NCBI RefSeq assembly: GCF_000699445.3
Contig: NC_067199.1
Span: 33,278,902 to 33,342,901 of the forward strand
Source of the DNA: Schistosoma haematobium
Lineage: Eukaryota; Platyhelminthes; Trematoda; Strigeidida; Schistosomatidae
Length of the DNA stretch: 64,000 bases
Reading direction: 5' to 3'
Part shown: positions 12,290-23,244 of the stretch, in pieces
Layout: every line of letters begins with the position of its first letter
Position numbering within the stretch: position 1 is the stretch's first letter
Program-made: the position numbers and the translations under genes
The notes under the pieces: generated by a model
What the model saw: the letters and a program-made list of their open reading frames with translations, nothing else
What the model was told of the DNA's origin: nothing
Databases searched by the model: none

Positions 12290-12380
12290 AGCATTTTAAG
12301 CAAAGTTGAATAGTGAGTAGCAGTGAAATCCAGGACGCTCATTACTTCCTGTTTGGTGCATGTCATCTGGGTGTACTTGT
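12290..12380 (-). ncRNA. Degenerate Sm-alpha-like hammerhead ribozyme
   Basis: On the minus strand the order is GTACACCCAG, ATGA (12366-12363), CACCAAACAGGAAG in the hairpin position, then GAGCGTC|CTGGATTTCACTG with the GTC cleavage triplet at 12336-12334, then CACTATTCAACTTTGCTT. This follows the Sm-alpha hammerhead of schistosomes: catalytic CUGANGA box, hairpin II, GAAA box, cleavage site. The cleavage site and flanking helix are kept, but the CTGATGA box has lost its first bases and the GAAA box is altered. Probably an inactive SINE copy. Confidence 0.6.
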
Positions 12381-12409
12381 GCTGTGATGTGGACTTCAAC
12401 ACTATGGTG

Positions 12410-12520
12410 TAGGTACATCAAAGTGACGAGTACCAAATAAGACGAAATGCGCTTTCTGAATTCCACTGATAGCCACTATTCAACTCTGCTTAATATATGG
12501 GATCTTGGATTATGCTTAAA
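12410..12520 (+). ncRNA. Degenerate Sm-alpha-like hammerhead ribozyme
   Basis: Reads GTACATCA, GTGACGAG (12423-12430) where CTGATGAG is expected, CCAAATAA in the hairpin loop position, an intact GACGAAA (GAAA at 12444-12447), GCGC, then a TTT triplet before CTGAATTCCACTG, and CACTATTCAACTCTGCTT. The GAAA box and helix sequences are kept, but two positions of the conserved CUGANGA box are changed, so cleavage is doubtful. It faces the minus-strand copy 30 bp away, forming an inverted pair inside the first NDUFAF1 intron. Confidence 0.65.
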
Positions 12521-12974
12521 GTCTTCTATAGTAGGATTTATGTGGTTACTGAGTTACATTTAGTTATTATCCCGTAAAACATCTTGTTTGTGTGAATAGT
12601 AACTGCTCATTCTTCTATTTAGTCTAAATCGCTTTGTCGTACATAAGTTCTGCTACTTTTAATAGCTATGTTAAATTGTAACTTAACATGATATCAAAGT
12701 CTAGTTTTAGCATTTCAAGCAAACGGTTATTATGATAAAATTATGGTAATGTGTTTAAGCAGAACATCAAGTTTTTTAACTGTGCAAGCGAAATACTGGG
12801 ATTAAAATGTAACAGTCCTGAAATCTATGTGGATGTTTTCAAAGGTCATTGTAAACTAGTGAATACTAGCACTGACAACTCCATCAGGGATTGAAACTTG
12901 GACTCTCAGGTCTGGTAGCATTAGTTTACTTCCATAATTTTGTGGTCGGGACCTAGTGGTTTACGTTTTCAACT
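12521..12974. other. Intron, possible B-box relic
   Basis: Mostly unassigned. At about 12890-12925 the minus strand carries a GTTTCAATCCC run resembling the B box of the tRNA-like repeats elsewhere in the window. This is too short to call. Confidence 0.3.
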
Positions 12975-14233
12975 TCTTACTTACTTACGTCTGTTACCCT
13001 TCATGGAGGAGCATGGGCCACCCACCAGCATTCTTCATCCAACTCTGTCCTGGGCAATCCTTTCCAGTTGTTTTTCACTCTTTTGATGTCCGCTTCCAAC
13101 TCCCGGGGCAGTTTGTTCTTTGGTCTTCCTCTTTTTCGTTTCCATTCAGGATCCCAAGTTAGCACTTGTCTTGTGATGCAGTTTGATGATTTCTGAAATG
13201 TCTGTACTATCCATGCCCAACGTCTTTTCTTAATTTGCTCTTCAACAGGACTTTGGTTCTTTTCTTTCCCACAGTAGGTTGTTCCTGATTGTATCCGGCC
13301 AACGAACATTGAGTATCTTGCGTGGACAGTTTAGAAATACTTATACTTTTTTGATGATGGTTGTAATAGTTCTCCAACTTTCATGTCGGTATAGTAAAAC
13401 TGTTTTAACATTCGTATTGAAGATTGTGACTTTGATGTTGGCTGACAGTTGTTTTGAGTTCCATATTTTCTTCGGGTGTAGAAATGATTCCCTTGCTTTG
13501 ACAATCATTGCCTTCACATCTTCAGCAGATCCTAACTTTTTATCTATGGTCCTGCTTAGATATATGAAAGTTTCCACCTTTTTCACTTGGAATACACCCG
13601 TCAGCTGTCCTTTATGAACGGCTTTGCAGTGTAGTGCGTCGAATGAATTAGGTCTACTATCAGGATGGTCAGGTCCTTTCCTGATCACTACGCTATGATC
13701 GATTCCAACCTCTCATAAAACTGGTCTTTATGGTCCCCATTGCTATCATTGGTGGGTGCATAGCACTGGATAACATTCATTCTGATCTCCTCCTTCTTTG
13801 TTTTCAAGAATGTTTTGACGATTCTGGATCCATGGGATTTTCATCTTAGAAGTGGTTTTCGTGTTTCTTTGGATAGCATCAGAGTAACCCCTTGAGTATG
13901 TGGGGCATTTTCTTCATGACCAGAGTACGGCAACATCTCTCCCAAATCTATCCTATTCTATCCAGCATGGGTCTAATGGGTTTCACCGAATCCGATCACT
14001 ATCAAGTTTTATCTCCTCATTTCCGTAACTATTTGATTACTCCTCCCGGTCTCCCACATTTGTCCGGACGTTCCATGTCATAATTGTTGCTCTGGCTGTT
14101 AGAGGGGGCATCAACCTCGTGACTTCCGAAAAATCTCGTCTTTCATCATGAGTTGTTATAATTGTTGCTTCAACTCCCAGGTTTTATTTATTTATTCTGG
14201 TTAGCGTATTTTTACTTACTTACTTACTTACAC

Positions 14234-14277
<44 letters not shown>

Positions 14278-14746
14278 CACTCACTCACTTACTTACTCAC
14301 TCACTCACTACTCACTCACTTCACTTCACTTCACTCACCACTCACTCACTCACTACTCACTCTCACTCACTCACTCACTCACTCACTCACTCACTCACAC
14401 TCACCCACTCACTCACTCACTCACTCACTCACTCACTCCTCACTCACTCACTCACTCACTCACTCACTCACTCACTCACTCACTCACTCACTCACTCACT
14501 CACTCACTCACTCACTCACTCACTCACTCACTCATTCACTCACTCACTCACTCACTCACTCACTCACTCACTCACTCACTCACTCACTCACTCACTCACT
14601 CACTCACTCACTTCACTCACTCACTCACACTCACTCACTTCACTCACTTACTACTACTCACTCACTTACTTACTACTTCACTCACTCACTCACTCACTCA
14701 CTCACTCACTTACTACTTCACTACCACTCACTTACTTACTTACTAC

Positions 14747-14812
<66 letters not shown>

Positions 14813-14935
14813 GCGTATTTTTGGCAAGGCTGTTTTCTACGGGATGAGGTTGCTAACTCTATGCCCTGCCCTCCTGTACCCGAACTTCGGATCGGCAGTA
14901 ACCGTAGAAGAGTTACAGACGGACTTAAATCCAGT
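12975..14935 (-). mobile_element. Decayed RTE-clade non-LTR element, internally deleted
   Basis: Minus-strand relative of the element at 34680-37742. From its 5' end: a 5' UTR block (14935-14810), a giant microsatellite (14213-14809), more 5' UTR, the start of the AP-like endonuclease (about 14100-13700), then a jump from the DQFYERL region straight to a piece of late RT (GQLTGVFQV...), so most endonuclease and the RT core are gone. The C-terminal conserved run [20 protein letters not shown] follows at about 13480-13400, and the element ends in a (GTAA)n tail at 12988-12975. Frames are broken repeatedly. It is an intronic, antisense, non-functional relic. Confidence 0.8.
14213..14809. repeat. 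Long (CTTA)n/(TCAC)n compound microsatellite
   Basis: About 600 bp of tetranucleotide repeats: CTTA units at both edges (to about 14275 and from about 14745) with TCAC units between, including many slipped trinucleotide interruptions. Flanked by a 13-bp direct repeat TTAGCGTATTTTT (14201-14213 and 14810-14822). The edge unit equals the RTE 3' tail on the opposite strand. The long TH-S-L-rich open frame across it is an artefact of the repeat period. Confidence 0.9.
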
Positions 14936-16194
14936 CTATAATCGTCACATTTTCTGAAATCTCTGGGAATTGTGGATTGGATATGAAGGAGTCTTTGGAT
15001 TCACTACTTATTTGGTATAAGTTATTACTGGGAAGTTTTGATTGTTTTGTCAATAGTTATTTAAAAGGCCATAAGTATTATCACTAAATACGACTTTAAA
15101 CAAAATGTTTAATGGGAACATACAGCACACGCATATACCATGTGTCCTAAATTCCACTGCTAAACACAACCTCACTTTACTGATAACATTTTCCCCTTTC
15201 AAATGGTTCTCGATTGTTCATATTGAACTTTTTTCGGTGTGTACTTGTGTGAGGTATTTTTTTTTAAAGTTATTAATTTCAGCTCTATTTTCATCCTTTT
15301 TTCAACACAATTTGTCTTCTATTTTACTGATACATTTTTTAGATTTTGTATTTGAGAATTTTGTCGTCATCTTTTCACAATCTCGTAACAGTTTTTCTTT
15401 TCAAAATTTTTCCGACTACTAGTAATTCATACTACTAATAAATACTCATATGTACTGTTTTTATTATTAGTTATTTTTTTTCTTAGGTAGCTCAGTTAAT
15501 TTTAGTACATTTGTGCAGGGTCAAATGTTCGTTTTTGTCACTTTTAAAAAAGGAAGGACCTAACACATTTTTTTCTTTTGAAATTTAGTCATATGGTGCA
15601 TTAATCTTTGAACAAATGTTACATTCTTCATAATATGGGATATATATATAAGAAAATGACATTAACTTAGTAGTATGCTACTAGATTGATTGACTGTTTC
15701 CTACATAATAAATCATCAGAGGATTCAGGTTAATATACGATCAATAGGCTTGACAGTATTGACCCAATTTACCAATATACACGGAAAACATCAGTAAATC
15801 ACTTATGTAATCATAGGTCATTTGAACAAACAAACATAAAACGAGATTTCAAGGATTCATGAATATAACCAAATCAGGTTATCAGAACAGAATGATTTGG
15901 CACTTGCGAAGTGATTGAATAAACTTGCATCTACATGAATTAGTAGGCTCTGATATTGTTGTTCAGAATGATAATGAAAAAATTCCATTTTAACCGTCTA
16001 GCTCAGAGAATCTAACTCCACTAATAGTTTAATAAATTCCAATAGTATTGGAATCGATTGATCACCATGTAAAGCCTCTATTTTTATCAATTGATTTCAA
16101 ATTATTCATTATTTCTTTTCTGAATGAAAATAATTCTGAATTCCTAACTCACTATAATTTCTCTTGGAATTTTTTTCCCTCTTTTTTACATCAG
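14936..16194. other. Intron, nothing recognised
   Basis: AT-rich end of the first NDUFAF1 intron. It finishes in a clear acceptor (CTTTTTTACATCAG) at 16181-16194. A T-rich frame at 15105-15422 shows no family features. Confidence 0.5.
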
Positions 16195-16505
16195 ACAAAA
16201 GTTCATTCAAGAACACGTTATTTTGTTAGATTTCCATTTTTAACAGATGAAGAATTTTCGAAGTGGTTAGTTACTAGTGACAGTAGCCACGGTGAAGGTT
16301 ATTCATGGGCTGAATTTGTACGGTCGTCTAGAACAGCTGCGGGGTGTGCTAATGCTTTGGGTTTAAATGAAAGTGTTTATCCAGATAGTGCAACAACATC
16401 AGGAAACAGTAATGAAGCAGGAGAAAAAATAACAACCTCGATAATATCATCATTTGATGACCCAAACAAAGATCATGAATTTGGTTATACCCACCCAGCT
16501 TCATA
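16195..16505 (+). CDS. NDUFAF1 (CIA30) exon: start of the CIA30 domain
   Basis: NDUFAF1 is a mitochondrial matrix chaperone needed to build the membrane arm of respiratory complex I. The exon begins after the acceptor at 16194 in phase 0 and opens TKVHSRTRYFVRFPF. It then gives FLTDEEFSKWLVTSDS, which lines up with the domain start of the family (human has a similar EDLDKWTVTSD stretch). The later part is a Ser/Asn/Glu-rich linker (about residues 45-100 of the exon) longer than in vertebrates. The donor GTGAGT at 16506 leaves two bases of a Tyr codon completed by the next exon. Reading straight through would stop immediately at TAG, which supports splicing here. Confidence 0.85.
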
Positions 16506-16635
16506 GTGAGTTTTGTTTCACTCCAACTTTCATGTGTAAATGTTTCTATTCTGGTGTAGGATAACATAAATATAATTGTTTGTCAAGTTCTATCATACTA
16601 TCAAGTTTATTCCATCCATAGTTAATTCTACAATC

Positions 16636-19290
16636 ATATGCCTGACCGTTGCTGCTACCTTGACGTGGTGGTCGGGCTTGCCTATCGTGATGAACCAATC
16701 AGGCTATACTGGTCGGAACAATCATTCCTCAGGGTCTTACCATGCCAGACAGGTTGGTTGAATAGCGATAAGACTAAAAGCAGCAAACTCAATGTCCGAG
16801 GCCAAAGTCGTACAGCTGACTGTACAGAGGTGTGATGGCAGTAAGGTGTTTCCTTCAAACAACCAGTATAACAGCGATGCTGCTTTCTCATAAAGGAAAG
16901 GCGGGGTTAGAAAAGGTCGACCCTAAAAATGCACACCTCACCTTCTCCCACGGATATCCGTCTCCGGTGGCAAGGTCTCAACAAGTGTGGAGCTAACACG
17001 AAAATTACTCATAAAAAGGTTGTGTGTTGTTCCTTAGGCACTGCGATCACTCTGTCAGGTCACTGAGACCACCTCTAACCCGATTTCCTTTTCGGGTACC
17101 TTTAGAAGAATCATTCCACGGTGTGGACAACCAGGAAGTGATAACCGCTTTCATATCTTTAACAGCACTCAAGATCACTGTATTCACAATCAGTTTCTCC
17201 CTTCAAATCTTATTATTCCTCCTACCTCGACTATCAACTATAAACTTCTTTCTTTGACTTCCTCCTCAAGTGTCACCATAGCCAACGATTCTAGTGCGCG
17301 AAACACTATCCTAGGTCTACTGAAACCTCGCCTCAAACTACACATTGGAACCTTCAACGTACGCACCCTTTGTCAAGTCGGTCAGCAGGTATCCTTTGCT
17401 AATATCCTAGGATCTCATACCATTGATGTATGCTGCGTCTCCGAAACACGCACACGGGATCCTAGTGTGGTTATTCACTTGACCTCACCTAGTCAAGAGG
17501 TGTACCTGACGGCAAATTCTCGTGGACTGTTAGGCATAGGCATAGCACTAAGTATGAGGCCAGAACAAGCACTTTTAGAATGGATCCCTGTTGACAGTTG
17601 CCTTTATGCTGTTTGGCTAAACGGTTTCGTAAGAACTTGGTAGTATAGGGACACACGTTGTTGCCTTTTCCTCGGATAAAGTGAAAGATGAGTTTTACAT
17701 AAAGCCTTCTAAACTCCTTTAAAATGCTAAACACTCTGACATAGTACTCGTAGCAGGCGGCTTTAACGCCCAATTAAGTAGCTTAAATCAAACAGAAAGA
17801 CATTTAGGTGGGTATTTTAGTATTCCGGCTGAGAGAGCAGATAATGGTGGCCGTCTGCTGCAAGTGTGCTCAGACGGTCGTTTATTTTTAGCAAGCACTA
17901 ACTTTAAGCTTAAGGAGAGACATCGCCAAACATGGCGACCCCCTGCACCAAACCAACGATGAACTCAAATAGACTATGTTCTCATCAGTCATCATTGGAG
18001 AGACTCGATAGAAAGCTGTCGCTGGTTCTGGAATACCTGTTTGGACACCAATCATGCTCTAATACGAGCACACATTTACTTGTGCCTCACTGGATGCAGA
18101 AAAACCACATTAAGAAGAGCGATTAGAGTCGAACTCAGTGACGAGAAAGTCAAAAGTAGATTCCAGGAACAACTGAGGTCACACTTTGGCAGTTCTGAAA
18201 ACGGGGCTAACCCAGATGTTGCTTGGAAAGATATACGAACAGCTGTGGAAACAGCCATATCCATTAGTGATTTGAACCAAAGGATTATGAAAAACCAGTG
18301 GATTTCTGCGACATTTATTGCAGTGGTAGACTCTCGTAAACTTATCCTATCAGGCTCTAAGCACGATAATGAACGAAAACAAATCAGATCTAGGCTAACC
18401 AAAAGTTTAAGAACGACCGTGAGTTATGGAAAAGGCAGCGGTTGTAGGTAGCACAATACAGCTTTTCATACTAATAAAAGAAACTGGAATTAGGAAGTCA
18501 TGTGTAAGTGGGACGATCTCAGAAGACGACACTCTTACCTTCTATCAGTCCAGACGTTTAGAACGATGGACGGAACACTTTAAGGAGCAGTTCAGCCGGC
18601 CTTCAACTACTCTACAGCTACCCACCATTCCCAAATAGCCTGAATGGAACATTCAAATAGACTCTCGACTCTAATTGAAGTTCAAATAGCTATGGCTAAT
18701 CTGAAACGAGGAAGAGCAACTGGTTCAATGGATTACCTCCAGAGGTCTTAAAGTATTGTGGTCCAGTTTTAGGTGTCTGTCATTGAAGGGTGTACTTCAG
18801 AAGTACATCAACGTCGTGAGGACTCTTTACTCGAACACTAACAGTCGAGTCAGAGCTTATGGCGGACTATCATCTGATTTTGCAACTCAAATGGTGTCCG
18901 TCAGGACTATCCACTATCTCCATTTTGTTCAATTCGATCATAGACCTACTGCTGGGAAGAACGTTCTCGTCGACTGAATTTTCGGGAATTGATCTCCTTT
19001 CAGGAGGTTCACTTATCGACTTAGAATACTCAGATGACATAGTCCTGTTTGGTGAAGAGGCTCATAAAATGCAGTCTTTTGGTAGCACTAAGCAATAATG
19101 GGCCACGCAGCCCAACCACCGATTACTATGACGCGCAATGCTGACTGGTGTTGGAGATGTTTGGAAGAAGGTTAGGGGCGGCTAAACGTAAACGTGTCAT
19201 CAGTCCTTGAAGTCACTAGCTTCTGGTCTGAGCCATATTGATTGATATATACTGCTTGTTTGGGGTCCGTGTGACTATCGTAAGCAGTAC
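16636..19290 (+). mobile_element. Decayed CR1-like non-LTR retrotransposon
   Basis: A GC-richer block in the second NDUFAF1 intron. A 5' UTR-like part (16636-17250) is followed by an AP-like endonuclease. Recognisable motifs are GTFNVRTLCQVG, CVSETR, AGGFNAQL where AGDFNAQL is usual, IDYVLIS, and TNHALIRA where SDHALIRA is usual; two catalytic-site Asp positions are therefore changed. Reverse transcriptase remnants follow: YQSRRLERWTEHF, then after a deletion IDLLLG and YSDDIVLF (the YxDD-type site, near 19027-19050), then the C-terminal KKVRGG region near 19170. Multiple stops, frameshifts and deletions make it a pseudogene copy. Confidence 0.8.
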
Positions 19291-19905
19291 TTAACACTAA
19301 AACATTGGATAGAACTATTACGATTATGTAGCACTATGAATAAATATTATACGATAAACACTATGGACTTGAAATTTTGATAATTTATAAATTTTTCATA
19401 TACAAAATACTATAGGAACTCATGCATTACAGCTTCCACTGTGGTCAATGTTATTCGTAACAGTATATCTAAGATTTTCAACTACACTTCTCTAAATTAC
19501 TAAAAGCTTCAAGCTATCTTATGGAACATTTTCTTCTGAATTATCAATATGATTTTTTGATAAATTTCAATTGATAGGTTTAGTTGTTTGTATGAACCAA
19601 TCTACCCTGATTATCTACAAGTGTCCCAAATATATACCCCAATTACAACAGCGCTTCATGTTGTATTACAAAAGTCTTATAGTTTCATGATTATATTTTT
19701 CGATTCTATTTTGATTAATACTGAAAGTTAAAATGTTAAAATTACTGTTTTTAATCATAGAACACAGGAAAATTGGTAAAAGAAGACTAATCCTAATGTA
19801 AATAAATTAGTAACCATTATCCTGAATATATATTCTTTACCCTGTATTTATTTAATATATATATATATATATCTTGAATCTATTGATGGTACCATTTATC
19901 TTCAG
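19291..19905. other. Intron 3' part with acceptor
   Basis: AT-rich. A (TA)n run at 19855-19872 lies just before the acceptor TTATCTTCAG at 19896-19905. Nothing else recognised. Confidence 0.5.
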
Positions 19906-20142
19906 TCCAAAATTCTTATATCGACCTGGTGGTAAACAGGCGAATTCGGCAGCTATTGTCATGACATCCTCTGATCCAAAGTTTAAAGGTTACGGTCATT
20001 TTCGTGGTTTCATTAGTACACGTGTGCCTAAACGAGGTGATCTAGTTCGCGCAGGTTTTGCAAATCTCCGCAGTCCAGAAAGTAACTTATTTGGATGTGT
20101 TATGCCTTATGGTTTTGAAGCTTACTCACATTTAATTATCAG
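19906..20142 (+). CDS. NDUFAF1 (CIA30) middle exon
   Basis: The first base completes the Tyr codon split from the previous exon, then the frame reads PKFLYRPGGKQANSAAIVMT. GYGHFRGFISTRVPKRGDL follows, the CIA30 beta-sandwich segment that corresponds to the SGYCAMISRIP region of the human protein. The exon ends YSHLIIR with the donor GTAGGT at 20143, leaving AG| of an Arg codon (phase 2). The family position, acceptor, donor and both phases agree, so this exon is secure. No stops or unusual residues. Confidence 0.9.
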
Positions 20143-21604
20143 GTAGGTGTTCATATATATTTCAGTATGTATGCATGTCAAGTAATGTGAAAGAATAATG
20201 ACAACAGTTTTTGTCACAAACTGTGACATAAGATGGGTTATCAATAAAAACAAAGGGAGCTATACTCTAGAAAATTGAAGAGTTTTGTGGTAGGACTGAA
20301 GATAGTTGTCTAATCCATTTAATTTTTTTTATGATACCGCAATTTTTGTCAATTCATTATGAAGAAACCACCTATAAATTAAACCAAACGGGTAATACAT
20401 TGTATATAGCCGAACTTCAGCTGTCCTTGAAATGACCATTTGATTTCTTTCGAAGTTCCTCTTCAGTCATTCAACAGGGAGTTCGTAGAAATCAAAAGTG
20501 TTATGAATTTCATTGGTTTTTTTATGGCTTATTAACAACTTCCCGATCTTAATATTGTTCAGAAATATAGCTATATAACGAAGTTTATTTGAGTAGGAAT
20601 TTATTCCCATCAGTGTTTTATTTTTGAATCTCTCACATAGCCATAAAAAAAGTTCACGATTGTCTACAAAATCTTTATTATTTAATTTTCTGAGAAGGAA
20701 GGGAGATGGAATCATTATCACCACATTGATACGAGGAATTCACTTATAAAAATCATTATTTAATGTAGCATTTCTACTTCACCGGTTCGCCCATTATTTA
20801 GTGAATCACTCATTAAACATTTTCTTTGACAGTTTACCATAAATAAATTAGTATTACTCAAAACTGATTGGTTCGACGTTGTATAAAATCTGTGAATGAC
20901 AAAGTGAAAAATGGACACTCTTGATATCGTTATTATTACGCTTTGATGACGAAAAGGAATTGTCTGAAAACGTTTAAATGTTTTGAAGACCTTATGAAGG
21001 CATTTCTATTGCATATATTATGTGATCAAAGAAAGGCAAAAGCTATTGGTTTCTAACTTTTGTCCAAAATCCTTGAAAATAGTTTTCTTGATTATGATTA
21101 ACTCTCATTTACGAAGCGGCTTTTAGTGACTATAGATTGTGACGAAATAAACTTGTTCAATTTAGGGAAAGTGACCTCTCACTGTCTGTCATCTCACCAA
21201 CTGTCTCAGCCCATTTATCTTGCATTTAGAGTGTCAAAGGCTTCGCTACTCCTTCTAAGCAATTTAAATCTGAGGTGTACTTCCGGCTTGATGACACAGT
21301 TTTCGGTCCCAATAGCTAAATGGAAGAAAGCCTCCCCATCGTTATAATTTAAGTTGTTTCTCTCGACCAGATTATCAATCATCTGACGAGCTACAACATT
21401 TGCCCTTCGAATTAGTCGCTTCACAATTTCATGGGCTCTGTGATATCCTGCAGACGGATCCAATAACACACAACATTCAGTAGCCTGCTTAGCTTTGCTT
21501 TTTCAACATTAAAATAAAAACAGTACAGTTTTGTTCCATAGTAAAGATGATTGAAGGATTTTAGGTGCATAGAGAAGAAATCCATTAAAAGTGGTGAAGA
21601 AACC
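20143..21604. other. Third NDUFAF1 intron, 5' part
   Basis: AT-rich; no nameable repeat was identified. Frames on either strand at 20467-20724 and 21126-21606 show no family features. Confidence 0.4.
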
Positions 21605-21780
21605 AACTAAGTAGTATATAAGTATTATATGTGGTGTAGGCTACTTGTGTTAACAGATATAAGTAGTATGTAGCACCAGTAGGAGGTAAAATACCTGCTA
21701 GCAGAAGATTGAGAAGGTTGAATTGAATAGAACAGAAAAGGAAACAAAGAAGAATTGGAATAAAAACCGAATTTAAAGAA
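21605..21780 (-). repeat. CR1-like 3'-end repeat fragment
   Basis: Reverse-orientation copy of the family at 8660 and 61990. On the minus strand it reads TGCTAGCAGG..TTTTACCTCC, ACTGGTGCTACATACTACTT, then AACACAAGTAGCCTACACCAC. Non-coding and 5'-truncated. Confidence 0.5.
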
Positions 21781-21914
21781 TGAAGAAGTATGTACAAGAC
21801 AACTGAAGAAAGATGCGCAAATAATGTATTTAATGTATCACTTTCACATTTTACAGATGCACTGTGTGATTTTGCACATAATAATAGATTAGTTTTCTCC
21901 ACACGAGTTCTCGT

Positions 21915-21918
<4 letters not shown>

Positions 21919-21968
<50 letters not shown>
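21919..21968. repeat. (TA)n microsatellite
   Basis: About 25 uninterrupted TA units in the third NDUFAF1 intron. Confidence 0.95.
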
Positions 21969-21970
<2 letters not shown>

Positions 21971-22299
21971 GGAATTACTGATGATAACATTTATACTTTA
22001 TGTTTTATTTTAAACGTTCTACACTTCTGATTTAAATAAATAACCACAATCTAATAGTCAAATTTTGTATCATTTGCATGGGAAATGTTTTTGTTAACTT
22101 TTGTTAAAATTAAAAATAACTAATATATAATGTAAATAAGTTGATATATCTGTAATATCCCAATGAGTAGAAAAATTAAATTTTCTAACATTTCGTGACT
22201 CAGTGTAAGCCACTTCTTTAGAGGGTAAATAACCAAACCACAATTAATCCAAGTTTAAATAATACGAAGGATTTTTTATTGAGATCATGACTCCATCAA

Positions 22300-22455
22300 T
22301 GTTAGACCACCATTGAAATCTTAGAAGCACTGGACAGCCATTTCTTTCTCGTATGGGACTAGTGAGCATTGCGCATCCACAATCTCGCACGTGAGATTTG
22401 AACCCAGGACCTTCTTCACCCATATATCAGTGTTCCACTGATTTTTTTAACTGTG
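22300..22455 (-). repeat. tRNA-like/hammerhead composite SINE copy
   Basis: On the minus strand a B-box-like GGGTTCAAATCTC (about 22407-22395) is followed by GAGATTGTGGATGC, then AGTCCCATACGAGAAAGAAATGG and CTGTCCAGTGCTTC. The latter carries GAAA and the GTC|CAG cleavage context of the hammerhead half seen in the other composites. The CTGANGA box reads CTCACTA, so it is probably inactive. Intronic, antisense to NDUFAF1. Confidence 0.6.
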
Positions 22456-22838
22456 GTATTGTCTACGTAAACGTTTCTACTTAGTAAAAGATGAAGAAAG
22501 GAACTGTGACTTAATAATAATAATACTATGCAAAACTCACGTATTTAACTGTAGTAAAAGTCGTGATGAACGGATTATAAATAACTCCTTGGCTTATTAT
22601 TATGTTCATTGACTGAAAATCAAACAGGTACAAGAATTATCAAGAACATGTTGAGTCTGATTGACAGGCGTTAAAGTACTATTGATCGGTCATTTGTTTA
22701 ATTATGGAGAAAACTAGCAATGTTTTAACGAACAGGATAGTTTGTTGACTCTTATTTTATCATTATTACGTTGGATTTTTTCTTTTCATACATTTTAAAT
22801 TAGAATACCTTGCATCTTTTTCAAACATCCCATATTAG
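22456..22838. other. Third NDUFAF1 intron, 3' end
   Basis: AT-rich; ends in the acceptor TCCCATATTAG at 22828-22838. Nothing else recognised. Confidence 0.5.
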
Positions 22839-23184
22839 ATATCGTGGAGATGGTCGAAAATATCAAATTGTTGTGCTACCTCGTGCACGATGGGATTTTA
22901 ACCGTTTTAATACACACCAGTTTACATTGTACACTCGAGGTGGACCATATTGGCAAATAGCTAAAATCCCATTATCTAAATTTTATCATACTAGTTCAAA
23001 TATTATACATAATAGACAATTTCCTGCGAATCTAGGAACTATGCGACTTCTTTCATTTACTTTAATGGATGATATTGAGGGGCCGTTTAGTTTGGAGTTG
23101 GACTATATCGGTTTATATTTTGATGAACAACAGAATGAAGTATTTGATTATGAAGTATATAACAAATCAGGAACAGTACACTAA
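22839..23184 (+). CDS. NDUFAF1 (CIA30) last exon
   Basis: The first base completes the split Arg codon, then YRGDGRKYQIVVLPRARWD. This is followed by FTLYTRGGPYWQIAKIPLSK, the hallmark of the CIA30 C-terminus (human has FTRGGPYWQEVKIPFSKF), and later LLSFTLMDDIEGPFSLELD and YIGLYFDEQQNEVFDYEVY, matching the family's closing strand. Stop TAA at 23182-23184. Three secure exons give 297 codons; with the proposed first exon the protein would be 389 residues, against 327 in human, the excess mainly in the Ser/Asn-rich linker. All family-typical positions I can see are intact, so the gene looks functional. It works alone here: no complex I partner lies nearby. Confidence 0.95.
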
Positions 23185-23218
23185 ATTATACTTTATGCTT
23201 AAGTCATTTGCAGATTGT

Positions 23219-23244
23219 AAATAAATCATTTTATTATAAATAAA
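23219..23244 (+). terminator. NDUFAF1 poly(A) signals
   Basis: AATAAA at 23219-23224 and again at 23239-23244, 35-55 bases after the stop codon. This gives a very short 3' UTR. Confidence 0.7.

Noticed and set aside
14162..14941. A 259-codon open frame rich in Thr-His-Ser-Leu repeats.
   Set aside because: It is the translation of the (CTTA)n/(TCAC)n microsatellite, whose 4-base period gives an open frame without coding meaning.
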